A program made the position numbers and the translations under genes. The notes beneath the pieces were generated by a model that saw only the letters and a program-made list of their open reading frames with translations, was not told where the DNA came from and ran no database searches. From contig JBHGNT010000001.1 in the NCBI GenBank assembly GCA_043228905.1, positions 32,674,001 to 32,738,000 on the forward strand: a stretch of 64,000 nt of DNA. Reading direction: 5' to 3'. Positions within the stretch are counted from its first letter, which is position 1; each line of letters opens with the position of its first letter. The stretch comes from Azolla caroliniana (lineage: Eukaryota > Polypodiophyta). Shown here piece by piece: positions 1 through 10,858 of the stretch.

Positions 1-101
1 GAGTTTGTGGACAAAGAGATGCCAAAGGTCATCGCAATTTTGCAGGATATGAGTGTTGTTGCTCTTTCCAGGGTAACAAACTCCTCTAAGGCATGTTTTA
101 C

Positions 102-310
102 TATGTTTTGCGCTTTGGGGTACATATATGGGTGGGATAAGATTTTTTGCAAGGGTCCAAATCCTTCTCTAAAGAGGTTGTGATACTTTCCTCTGATTTC
201 ATAGAATACAGGGTATCAACATGTATGATGTTTCTCTGTTTCAACATTGAGAAAGCATCGCTGTCAGAGGTGGTTGTTTCGTTCCAGTCCTCAACAGTTT
301 CCTCAACATT
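102..310 (-). other. Candidate fifth exon of the PP2C gene
   Basis: An open minus-strand segment follows an AG acceptor after a pyrimidine-rich stretch and ends at a possible donor (ATA/gtaaaac). It continues the PP2C frame in phase 0. The translation is acidic and Ser/Thr-rich ([18 protein letters not shown] at its start). It does not resemble the part of PP2C expected next, so it would be a lineage-specific insertion, or it is simply intronic. Confidence 0.3.
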
Positions 311-2992
311 CTCCATTAGAGAAGGTGAGTGAATAAATAGATGCAAAAAAATGCAGTTGTATACGCAAAGATATTATCTACTCTTTAAGGCGGTATTCAT
401 GGTAGGCAGGATCTTAAGATAAACTGTTCTCTTTGGTGCAATTACTGTTGCAGATCAAAATCCAAGACCTATTCATAAAACAAAATAAAACCAAAAACAA
501 CAAAAAGGAACTCCTGACACCCTATCTCTCAAGAACAAGGTTTTATACAACGCTATATAAACCAAAATTTGTTGGGAAAAATAGTTCCACATTTTTTACT
601 GATCTCTAAAATAATCCTTCTAACCTAAAGATTATTTGAGATTTGTCTATGGGTTAAAACATCAGATTACCTGTCGCAAGCAGATTTTTTCAAAGCTGCA
701 CCAATAACATAAGAAAATCATACAAACTTGTTCCCTTTCTTCACTAACCACAGAGCATGAATGGAGCTTTCTTCGCTTAACTGCTCCTTATCTTCAGATG
801 CTCTATATTTGCATTCAAGGACTTTATATAAACCTTACACAGCTCCAAAGGAGATGTTCACGATTATATTCAGCCCTCCATTCTCTTCTTAATTTATCTA
901 GGACGCATTCATTGATAAGAGGTTCCTATATTCTAGTAATGACGAGTCATGATTGATCTTTCATGATGACATTTAGGCAAGTGTGCTATTTCATGATTAT
1001 ATTCAGCCTTCCATTCTCATCTTAATTTATCTGGGACGTATTCCTTGAAAAGAGGTGCCTGTATTCTAGTAATGATGAGTCATGTTTGATCTTTCTTGAT
1101 TGATACTTAGGCTTACTGAGTTAAGTCTGCCTACTAGAAACATATATAATGGTACACACCATAATAGTTCTTGGATCTGATAGTAATTGTAACATTTTCA
1201 TCTTCAAGGAAATAAAGCAATAACTATAGTTCAAGCAACAACCGAGCAATTGTGTACCTGTTCAAAGATCCAATTATCATCAACCACATGGTTTGTGTTT
1301 GTGGCCTTGCTTTCAGAGATTTTGGGAGACACAATACCACCAAAGAATTCGCTTATTTTAGAAGTTCTATTTTTGGGTACAATGTGCAATTCCCTCCAGC
1401 CTCGGTGTCCACGCATCATCTCATCCATCCTATAAACATTAGCAAGCAAGAACCGAATGTACTCTCTCTATAATCACAAAAAGAATGATTAAACCCCAAT
1501 GCAATTAGGTGAAAAGAGAAGGAAAATTCAGAATATTGCGCAACAAGTATGACAGATGCTTGTGATTTTCTATCACATAGAATCACCTCAAAAAAGCACT
1601 ATGAATACTTTTTGATATGTCTTCTCTCCTATATTCTTCACTTCGCAAGAGTTGATCATGAAGATGCTTAGCACAAAACCTCGATACAGCTTTCCCTGAA
1701 CACAATTACATATATAAATATAACTGGACACTTTTGGTGAAAGTGATCCTAAAATATCTTTAAGTTGAGAACATCAATCAGGGAAGTACACATAGACATC
1801 TGCTGCATATTCTCATGTTAAACTCTAAAGCTTAAGATGCCAAATGAACAACATCTGGAGGATCGCATCGATGATCTATAAGTTCTTGTTCTGAACCACG
1901 TTTATAGAATAAAAAAACTGGAGAAGTGACACACTTTTCTTTGGTTCGTAACTTTTCCATAAGAAATATTCCTATTCGAGCAAAGCTGAATTTTTGTCTT
2001 CGTGATGAATAGGCACTTTGGCATGGAAGAAAATAGACAAAAAACTTTGGGTTATGGAGTTCACATTTTCGAGCTGATATTACAGGACAGGGATATAATA
2101 TTTTGAACTATTGTATGAAATTTCAAAATTGATGTCTGTGTGTTTATAAATTATTACTCCAATAAACAAACATGTATTTATAACTTATTAGGCAAATGAG
2201 CTGATGTAACATTCTTCTGCAGAATCTTAACTTCTGTTTGATTACAATAGAATATTGACTAAGCTCACCTCCATGACCATCATAAACGCCAAAGAAAGAT
2301 GTTTCTTTATCAAGATCTAAAATAGCAGTATGCTGCAGCAAATACAACCATGTAAACGGTATACATTAGTCCTTTACTAAAATATTTCCACTAAATGAGA
2401 TCTTAATATAAGATGAAGTGAACAAGTACTACTTTCAAGGATATCAGAATCCATACATCATATAAAATCAAGGGGGCAATAGGAGCTATTTATCCACAAT
2501 GAATTGGCAAAGTTTCCAAAAAATACTTGAAAGGTAACCATTTGGCACGGGTACAAGGTTTTCAAAATATTCCCACAATTTTCTATATTTTGCTATTTTA
2601 AAGCTTCAATTGAATTTCGTAAAATCAATATATAATGCTAAATAAACTCAGTCGTTTGAGTAAAGCAATTTCCTATCAATTGCTATTCAACCCTGCATGT
2701 AGCAACATTGCTCTGACCAAATACAAAAAAAAATATAAACTGCAGACCCATTTGCATAAATCAATTACTATTCAACTCTATATGCAGCAGCAATTCCCTG
2801 ACCAAATACAAAAAGCTTATAACTTACAGATAGACAAAAAAGGTGATGAGATGGAATAAAATTAGAAAAACTTACTGCATCTTCCATGGTGTTTCGCCAG
2901 CCTTGCATTGCAGAGACACCATATTTCAGCTGCTCATTATGTCCATCTTCTGATAACTTTTCAGTCTTTGGAGTGCTGAGATAACTGCCCAT
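102..2992 (-). CDS. Protein phosphatase 2C (PPM family), 5' part only
   Basis: A Mg/Mn-dependent Ser/Thr phosphatase close to the Arabidopsis At4g31860/At2g25070 group. Clear exons are 2876-2992, 2269-2332, 1587-1695 and 1258-1429, all in one frame and giving about 154 residues. The protein starts [17 protein letters not shown]. It then shows the metal-site motif [12 protein letters not shown], the core motif [11 protein letters not shown] with its metal-binding Asp and Gly, the segment [13 protein letters not shown], and [16 protein letters not shown], each at the family's usual position. The catalytic C-terminal half (the segment starting GPHSDF and later Asp motifs) is not visible and must lie left of the window. 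A candidate fifth exon at 102-310 is described separately. The ATG at 2992 follows a possible 5'-UTR acceptor. The first four exons are near certain; the extension to 102 is tentative. Confidence 0.85.
857..1112. repeat. 133-bp tandem duplication in a PP2C intron
   Basis: Two diverged copies lie head to tail, starting at 857 and 990. Both contain the words GATTATATTCAGCC, CTTAATTTATCT and TATTCTAGTAATGA. The repeat lies in the intron left of the 1258-1429 exon. Confidence 0.85.
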
Positions 2993-4629
2993 GATCTACT
3001 GCTTTCGGTAGTTCATGTGTCAAAATAAACTAGCTCTTGAGATTTAACACTTCAATGAAGCACCAAGATTGTAAACCCATTCTCTTGAAGTATTTGACTA
3101 AATGATTCAAATCACAAAACCAAGTCCCCAAACTTTCTATGACATGAAAAGGACATAGGGAAACATCATCCGAAGAGCTTAAGTGACAAAACCAATCCTA
3201 ATTCTAACAATAAAACCAAAACCAAACTGATCCCCTAAGTGATACAGCCACACACTCCTATTCAGCCAAGAAAACCTAATAAACCAGAAAGCAAACTTAC
3301 GCAGCTTGATCAAAAAGGACAAAACTTGATTGGTCATAAGATGAATTAGAGTTTAAGTGCATAGACAACGCAAAGAACGTCATTTTTGGCAAACAAAACC
3401 AGAAGAAATTAGAGTATACTGTGCATATTCAAGAAATCAACAAAGCAGAACATGCACAATATATTCAAGGGAGAAAAGGGAAATTAAGTACGCGAACATT
3501 AATTATCTGATGAATTAGAATCTGTAACGTAATGCATTGAAAAGAAGAAAGAGCCAAACCAAAGTGAATGTAACACACGGAAGTCGTGAGAGAATACTAT
3601 GCAGATGCCAGAAAGCAAGAAACAAAAGAGAGGCAGACCTTGAATATGCCTGTGTGAGGAATCAGGAGGAAGTATCAGAGAAGCCAGTAACTGCAAAAGC
3701 AAAAAAAAACAAGTGTTCAGCTCTGCAGCCACCGATCCAACCAAGGTTGCTCTTCAGGAGGAAGTATCAGAGAAGCCAGTAACTGCAAAAGCAAAAAAAA
3801 GCAAGTGTTCAGCTCTGCAACCACCGATCCAACCAAGGTTGCTCTTCAGTCAAACCTCTTAGGTTAAAAGGGGAGGGATCCTGATAAAATCAATCATATA
3901 CATATACATGCATGCATATACTCTGCCGCTTCTATACATGATATATATATTCTGCAAATTCAATGCAATATAATATGTGCATGCACACATACATATACTC
4001 TGCAACTTCTATGCATGTTACATATACTCCGCAACTTCTATTCAATATAATATATGCATGGATACCTATATAGACATACATATACTCTGCAACCTCAGCC
4101 AACATAAACCCATCATCATCATCATCATCATAAATTAGGCCGAATAGAGTAGGATGCACTGAAACTAACGAGAGTCTTTTGCATCAACAAAGTCAAAAAA
4201 TCTTCAAGATCGTGCATATGTCCACCACCTCTACCACCACCCTTTGTCGGAACATAGTCATGAACTCAATGATTTTCACCATTAAATCCTTTAGCGCAAG
4301 CAAACGCCACACTAGCAAAGCTTTTTACCATTCCAATATCGTCTGTGTTTTTGCATCTCATTGTTGGGACAGTGCTCTAATTTTCGTTCACCATGTCGGT
4401 AAAAAGGTTCAACATACATATGATGATGATAACAATGGAAGGTTGTGTCAAACAAAAATATACATAGCAGTCTTGATTACCCAAGGCAACTAGAGATAAC
4501 TCTGCAGCTGCTGCGCATATGAGAGAGAAAGAGAATGTACTTCCACAGTTTCGACGAATTTAATGAGATCAATTTCGAGAATTTAGGATACATACTCGTG
4601 TTAAATTAGGGTGCCCTATATATGTACTT
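2993..4629. other. Upstream region of the PP2C gene
   Basis: No protein family is recognisable. The part just upstream of 2992 may hold a 5'-UTR intron, because a CAG acceptor-like site sits six bases before the ATG on the minus strand. The stretch also holds a 92-bp tandem duplication (listed separately) and TATA/CATA-rich low-complexity sequence around 3890-4130. Confidence 0.5.
3662..3849. repeat. 92-bp tandem duplication
   Basis: Two nearly identical copies with a 92-bp period, the first from 3662 and the second from 3754 to 3849. Only a few substitutions separate them (for example in the A-rich run), so the duplication is young. The open frames crossing it on either strand have no family match. 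Confidence 0.9.
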
Positions 4630-6378
4630 TCTTCTAGCAGGGCCTGAATTTGACGGGTTAGTCTTTAAGTTTTTTGACACGCATTTTTTAAAGATGTATC
4701 TCATATATCACATGAGAGTGCAAAAACTGATATGTCATTTCACGTACAAGTTTTAATAATGAAAAGCTCTATATGATACTTCATTATTATACATTTTATT
4801 ACTATCGAAAATAAACAAAGATACACAAATAAACATAACTACCTAACAAAGATAATGAAATCATACAAATTGCATACTTAATTATCATATATTTCTTAAA
4901 GCCCAAAAAATACAAAAAAAATGTTTGTCATACCATGACTCCTCATATTAAGCATTGTGCAATATGTGTCTACTTCAATGATACTATCCTTCTCTCTTTC
5001 TCTTCAAACCAAAAGTTAAATATATCCCTCCAACAAATGTTTGATGATGTCTCTTGAGCATTCAAGGATATAAACATCCGCACAATTCACAATGAGAATG
5101 ATTCCATTGTACTAACTAACATATACACAAACTTCGATATTTCAAATCCATGCGTAATTAAGCACTTGATGTTCGTTGTTGGTAATATATACAATGCCTT
5201 CTTCAATTTACATGCATAACCTAAGAATTTTGGATATTGCATATAAATTTCCCTGCATGCATGCTCATGTACATATTGTTCCCAACTACTCGACGTGCAT
5301 TAGTGGCATAAGCCTCTTCGCTAACCTCATATGGCCAAATGAGCATACCATCTACAAGATATTTGTTCTCTATCAAAGTTTTGTTAACTCATACAATACA
5401 ATATGTACTTGTATGATGTGTGATGTGTGACAATAAGATGTGCTTATTGTATTCGATGACTTATAGCATACAATACAATAAATACCAAAAATCTTATCAC
5501 TAATTTTAAGAATCAAAATATCCCCAATATTAAGATTCAATAGACCAAATTAACCTCCAATTTAGAAAGTGCATGAAAATTTTAAAATTTTAAAAATCTT
5601 CCTAGAGTATCCTAAAATTCCTCTAGCATCACTTGTGCATATTAATAGTTCATCCAATCAACAATCAAACATAATAACCTCATCACAACCATACTCCTTG
5701 ATATCTATGGGTTCAACCAATCAACAATCAGACCTATCTCACATCCTCCATGCTTTCTATGGCTTTCAATAAGTCCATAATGGACAAACATATGTAACTA
5801 ATCACTCTAATTGCTTAGTCCTTATCCTATTGTAGATTTTTGTGGGAATAAAAGAAAATGCATTCCACTTTGTCATACACGCTTCTCATGAGCAATCTTC
5901 AAAGAAAAAAGATTCAATAAAAGAGAAAAACAGAGAAAATAGAGAGAAAGAGAAAAAAAGAGACAAAATACATACTTCAAAGTGGTGTAGTGGCAAATAG
6001 CAGATGTCGTGCAATCACTGAGAAGCGACAGGGAACAATGAGTAGTGAGTGAGCCGGGAGCAATGGGTAACAACCAAGGAACATGGAGTAACAATGATGG
6101 AAAGCAACGAGCAGCGTGTGAAGAAGGAATAGGAATCGTGAAGAAGGAAGCAAGAAAAGAGAAAACAGGGGGGAAATTGGGAATGAAACATTGGAAGAAA
6201 TATAAAATATAAAAAATTTCATATACTATAGAAATAGCCGACTCATCCAGCTAGATTCTAGTTGGTCAGAAATCATGGCCGGAATCGATTCCGGCTATCC
6301 ATAATGGTTGCCACCGGCCGGCAAAAGTATTGATTCCCAATTCAACCTTTGCCCAACACTATAATATACATACATACA

Positions 6379-6411
<33 letters not shown>

Positions 6412-6511
6412 GACATGGAAATTAAAATTTTAGCATGTCATTTGACATGGGGTGTATGTTTTTGACGGGCAAAATGGCCTTAGATGGGCAAATTCCTGCC
6501 CTGTTTTCTAG
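4630..6511. mobile_element. Non-autonomous hAT-like DNA transposon with target-site duplication
   Basis: The element proper spans 4638-6503 (1866 bp). Its left end reads CAGGGCCTGAATTTG. The reverse complement of its right end reads CAGGGCAGGAATTTG, 13 of 15 identical. The bases outside are TCTTCTAG at 4630-4637 and TTTTCTAG at 6504-6511, an 8-bp direct repeat with one mismatch. CAGGG-type short inverted ends with 8-bp target duplications are the hallmark of the hAT superfamily. No transposase frame is visible inside, only AT-rich DNA and a TACA microsatellite, so the copy is non-autonomous or decayed. Confidence 0.65.
6367..6408. repeat. (TACA)n microsatellite
   Basis: About ten uninterrupted TACA units lie near the right end of the hAT-like element. 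Confidence 0.95.
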
Positions 6512-7390
6512 CCCTATATAAATTTCTTATGAGAAAATATTGATCTCACACGATTATAACTGGCTTTGCATTTTAAGTTTGATACATGTACATAGCATAT
6601 ACATACATATTTAGAGATTATTGTGATATGCCTGCAACCTAATGATACCTAAAATTTAAATCATTCATGAACATTTGCCAAAGAAAGAAAACAAAGAGTT
6701 AACACCTAAGTAGTTTGCTATGCTTTATAATTTAGAACGTGACTTTGCATTGGTTAGGAGAACTATATTAACTACCAACCTTAATTAGAATCGAAATTAT
6801 TCGGGCATAATTATGTGTTTGAAAAGGAACATGGGAAACAACCTTCCACCCTCCTCAAGGGAGAACTAGATGCTTACGTGGATGGACCCTCATGTTGCGC
6901 GCTCTTCTTGATCCTAGATAATATAAGTTATAACCCTGACCTCCAAACATGGGACAGGGTAAGAGATTGGGTATAGGAGGAGCAAGTGCGCTTGGTTCAT
7001 TTTCGGATCGAATGGTCGTGACATCAACCTCGGAGGTTTCCAATATGGGCGGACAAATGAGGAAAGATGCATGTGGACATCGGGCGTTCACACATGATGA
7101 TTTAGCGATGCCACATGAAACATAGGGAGCAATGAGAGGGATATGGGGAGACAGAGGTATCGGCCCGGCTCTCGGCCCGGTTCCTTGGAGAGTGAATACA
7201 TACACAGATAGCGAGTGCTTAACATTCACATTCATCACTAGTGAGTGAGAGCCCCATGAATGAATGACTTGAATGAAGAAAGGAAGAAGAAAATGACCCA
7301 CTATTTTTTTAGGCTCCTCAAGAGAGAGAAGAAGAGATTATTATTGAAAGAAGATACATATATGTAGTTTTAGAATGGCCAAATTGCTCC
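6512..7390. other. Spacer and leader before the glucosidase II beta-like gene
   Basis: An open minus-strand frame of 148 codons at 6855-7301 has no ATG at its start and resembles no family I know. The last 100 bases or so are A/G-rich and read as a plant 5' leader. An ATG at 7375 lies upstream of, and out of frame with, the gene's start at 7391. Confidence 0.45.
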
Positions 7391-9538
7391 ATGGCTATGC
7401 TCAGTCCCCTGTTCTTCTTCTGCGTCCTGCTCTCCCTGCCCATCGCTCTCACAGACAGCACTGTATCAGCCTCCATCAATCTGCTCGGAGTCTCTCCTCA
7501 AGGTGATGACACCTTTTATTATTACCATTTTGCTACGATTGTCGTGCCCTGTTCCCTTCTCTCTCTCTCTCTCTCTCTCTCTCTGGCTGCTCTTATCTGT
7601 GCCGTTTCCTTTCTTTTTCTTTGATCTGCAGATGCTGATTACTATAGAAGTGGCTCTGTTATTTCATGTAAAGATGGGTTTGGGAGCTTCCACGTAGATC
7701 GTTTGAATGACGATTTCTGTGATTGCTTTGATGGAACAGATGAACCAGGTAACAAATGCAATCTTTGTAGAAACATTTCGATAATACTGCTGGAATATGT
7801 GCATGTATGTACCCTGTGTGTATGTGTTCATTGCATATGTGTATGTACTCATCCGTAGATGTATGTGTGTGATAAAACATGCCTTTCTGTGATTCTCTCA
7901 ATGATGAAATACAGATAAATTAGGTAGCATATTCTTTCCATCAGAGTAGACAATTTATGTTTATGTATATGTCTGTATGTGTGTACTGTTTACGGGAGAA
8001 ACAATATTGTCCCTTGAATCCCTAGCCTGTGGATCAGTAGATGCATGTAGCATCGTCTTTGCAGTAAATTTCGGTAGATAGTAGGCATTGCATCTTTCTG
8101 TATGTATGTGATTTGTGTATGTGGAAGCATGCACACAAAAAACACGACTGTTAACTGTCTTGATTGAGCAGATTAATCAATTAGCATCGTCTTTGCATAA
8201 CATTTGAATAGATAGTACATTAGACTCGCAATTCAACTGAGTGTTCATGTCTTAATGGCATACATGTAAATGAGTTACATAAGCATATGATTCAATTATT
8301 GAAGATTTGGTGAAGAAAAAATCTGCAAGTATTCATCTTTTTACGTTTGTGCATGTGTCAGAAGCATGCTGTATTGTTAAAAAGAGTATGTGAGTAGTGT
8401 GGGCTATAACACCTTAAGACTTTTGCTTCAGGAAACATACACTATCCAAATGTGGAGAAGCATTTAAGTAGATAATACATCGTCATGAATATGTACATGG
8501 CATATGAGAAGCCTGTGATCTATAACACTTATGATCCTTGTATCAGGAACATCAGCCTGCCCAAATGGGAGATTCCACTGCAAGAACCAAAATCACTCGC
8601 CATTGTGGATTTTTTCATCAAGAGTAAATGATGGGATTTGTGGTAAGTCTTGCATTTTGTGTATTGTCAAATGAAATACATTATTTTTGGAAAGCATCAT
8701 TATTAAAGGTATCATCTATTGAAGCTGCATGAAGACATCATTAAGATGGTGAAGTTGGGTATGAGATGGTAGCTTGAAAAAGAAAGAAGACATCATAAGA
8801 TCGTCAAATTTGGTAATGTCATCTTAGCATGGTGGTTGTAGTGATTTCAGGGTAAAATGTTTCATATCTGAGATATTTCACCCTCCTAGAGCCCTTGTTT
8901 CAACCTAGTCCTCTGACACATTTCATCCCTAGGATAAAGTTTAGTGAAATTTTATGATGATATATTTACATACACATAACTTTTTGTCATGTTTTACAAG
9001 CTTTGGTTGAAGGGCTAATAGAATATTCTAAAAGGCGAAATCTTTGGATGTCCCCCAATTTTGATAGGCAGTTACTTTCATGACTGTCTAGAGGCAGACA
9101 TCCTGCAACATATTTTGCTTATGAACTTCACAGAAAGACTAGATTGGTTCGTCATTAAATTACAGCATCATGGCGAAACATGCCAGCTGTAACAACCCTT
9201 TCAGTGGCCAGTCATTAAAATTTCAAGCTTCTTGGCATCATAAAACCATTGGGAAAATTCTAGAAATGTTTCCAAACCATAACTGTTTATGACTGATTAT
9301 AACAGATTGCTGTGATGGAAGTGATGAATATGAGAGGGAGATAAACTGTGTGCTTAGCTGTCCTAAGGATGATGATGATGATGATGATGGTGCCAGAAAT
9401 AAAGCTGTAAAAGAGATAGTACCGATACTATTGCAGAGTGATAAGCTCAAACTTGGTTCATGGAAACCAGAAAGGAGATCATTTAAGAATGCAGTTCATA
9501 AACTTAGAGGTCAGTTAACAAGGTCCATGATAAGATAA
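7391..9538 (+). CDS. Short glucosidase II beta subunit-like protein (PRKCSH N-terminal domain)
   Basis: Four exons, 7391-7502, 7632-7748, 8547-8642 and 9306-9538, join without a break into 185 residues. A hydrophobic signal peptide (residues 1-22 or so) is followed by the glucosidase II beta N-terminal signature: [58 protein letters not shown]. The paired Cys-rich repeats are LDL-receptor class A-like and Ca-binding in this family. After an Asp run (DDDDDDD) the protein ends within about 60 residues. There is no long coiled coil and no C-terminal mannose-6-phosphate-receptor-like domain, both present in the full subunit (about 650 residues in plants). The length matches the short Arabidopsis paralogue At2g42390. 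It probably acts in the ER lumen in glycoprotein quality control, but binding to the alpha subunit is unproven. Intron 1 carries a (CT)n run at about 7558-7584. Confidence 0.88.
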
Positions 9539-10858
9539 TGTGTTTCTTTAACTACTTCAAAAGTACTTTAGTGTGTTTGTAAGTTTGTAAAAATTCAAGA
9601 TAAAGCCATTCAAATGCATTGGTTTGTGGATCCTTGCTACAGACTTGAAGATATTGATGGTTATGGAGATGGGTTTGGTTTTCTTGTTGCTGTATCAATT
9701 CTATGGATGGTCACGTCGTCGAGGTTCAAATTTGAGGAAGAGATTACCATGATGACAATACAGTCTTATGGATGGTCATGTCATCAAGGTTCAAATTTGT
9801 CATTAATTAACAGAATAAAACTTAGAATATATGGAAACATCATACACTATAATCCATGGCAGAAGAACTGGCCAAATTAATGCCCATTTGACACATCTCT
9901 AATCAAGTGATCATGATAAAGCACAATTTCTCTCTTAAAATGTAGATACTTACTGAGTGAAGGGATTAATTAGAAATTTTGAGGAATGAAACATTGTTGG
10001 CTGGTTTCTTGGTTGTTAAGCATGTGATTGGGTGTAGGAGATGATTGACTTATTCAGTGTTGTATATGTTCCAATCGTCATTGTCAGTGAGGGGGGGTTG
10101 ATTTTAATACACCCAACTTTACCATTATTGACATTCATATGGACAAAGCAATATAGTTTTTGCTCCTAATGTAAGAAAATGCAAACATGTATTTGTTAAG
10201 CCATGTTTAGGCACAGTGATTGTACGCACCATTGTTTAAGCTTGTAACTGCATGAGCTGTGAAAATATATGAAGTCTGAAATGCTTGTTTATCAAGAAAT
10301 TATGAATTGCCGCAATCAAATGCACTATATCAGCTCCAAGGGAAAAAGTGGTATGAACTTTTTGATAGACTGGAAATTTCAAAGAGAACATATCCATAAT
10401 GATCTCACCATAAGCTTTTACTAAGGAAGCAAAACCGGAAATGACTAGCTAGAATTATTCAATTATAGGTGTTATAAATACACACCAGATATGATGAATC
10501 CAAAAATTTCAATCCAGCTAGAAATGAGAACTCAAACCTCCAAGTGTGAATTACATCTACAAAAATAATATTTCCCTCCCAATAAATCATTTATGATGTG
10601 TTTTCTCCTTCAGACACCATTAATTAATACCTGAACTCCTTATGATGTGCCTTCTCATTCACGCACCATTAATTAATACCTGAAATCATTTATGGTGTGC
10701 CTTCTCCTTCACGCATCACTAATTAATACGTGAAATCATTTTCGATGTGCCTTCTCCTTCACACACCATTTATTAATACATGAGGATACTCAAGGCTCTT
10801 TAAATCATATCCAAGGGGACATCTTTTATAGATTTAAGTGATTCAACCTCTGAGCCTC
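9539..10858. other. Spacer downstream of two convergent genes
   Basis: This stretch lies between the 3' ends of the glucosidase II beta-like gene (plus) and the phosphatase-like gene (minus). Apart from the minisatellite at 10585-10784 I see no gene. A short duplicated phrase with TATGGATGGTCA occurs at about 9700 and 9768. Confidence 0.6.
10585..10784. repeat. Four-copy minisatellite, about 50-bp unit
   Basis: The phrase GATGTG-CCTTCTCCTTCA-C-CACCATTAATTAATAC, with variants, recurs at 10595, 10644, 10694 and 10744, a period of 49-50 bp. It sits just past the 3' end of the phosphatase-like gene and may lie in its 3' UTR. Confidence 0.88.

Noticed and set aside
3499-3782. Frames of 81 codons on both strands
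   Set aside because: They run over the 92-bp tandem duplication and lack any family signature.
6855-7301. 148-codon minus-strand frame
   Set aside because: No ATG at its start, no recognised family and no splice context.
10585-10784. Regular 50-bp spacing suggesting a CRISPR-like array
   Set aside because: Whole units repeat with no unique spacers, and the DNA is a plant nuclear chromosome; it is a minisatellite.
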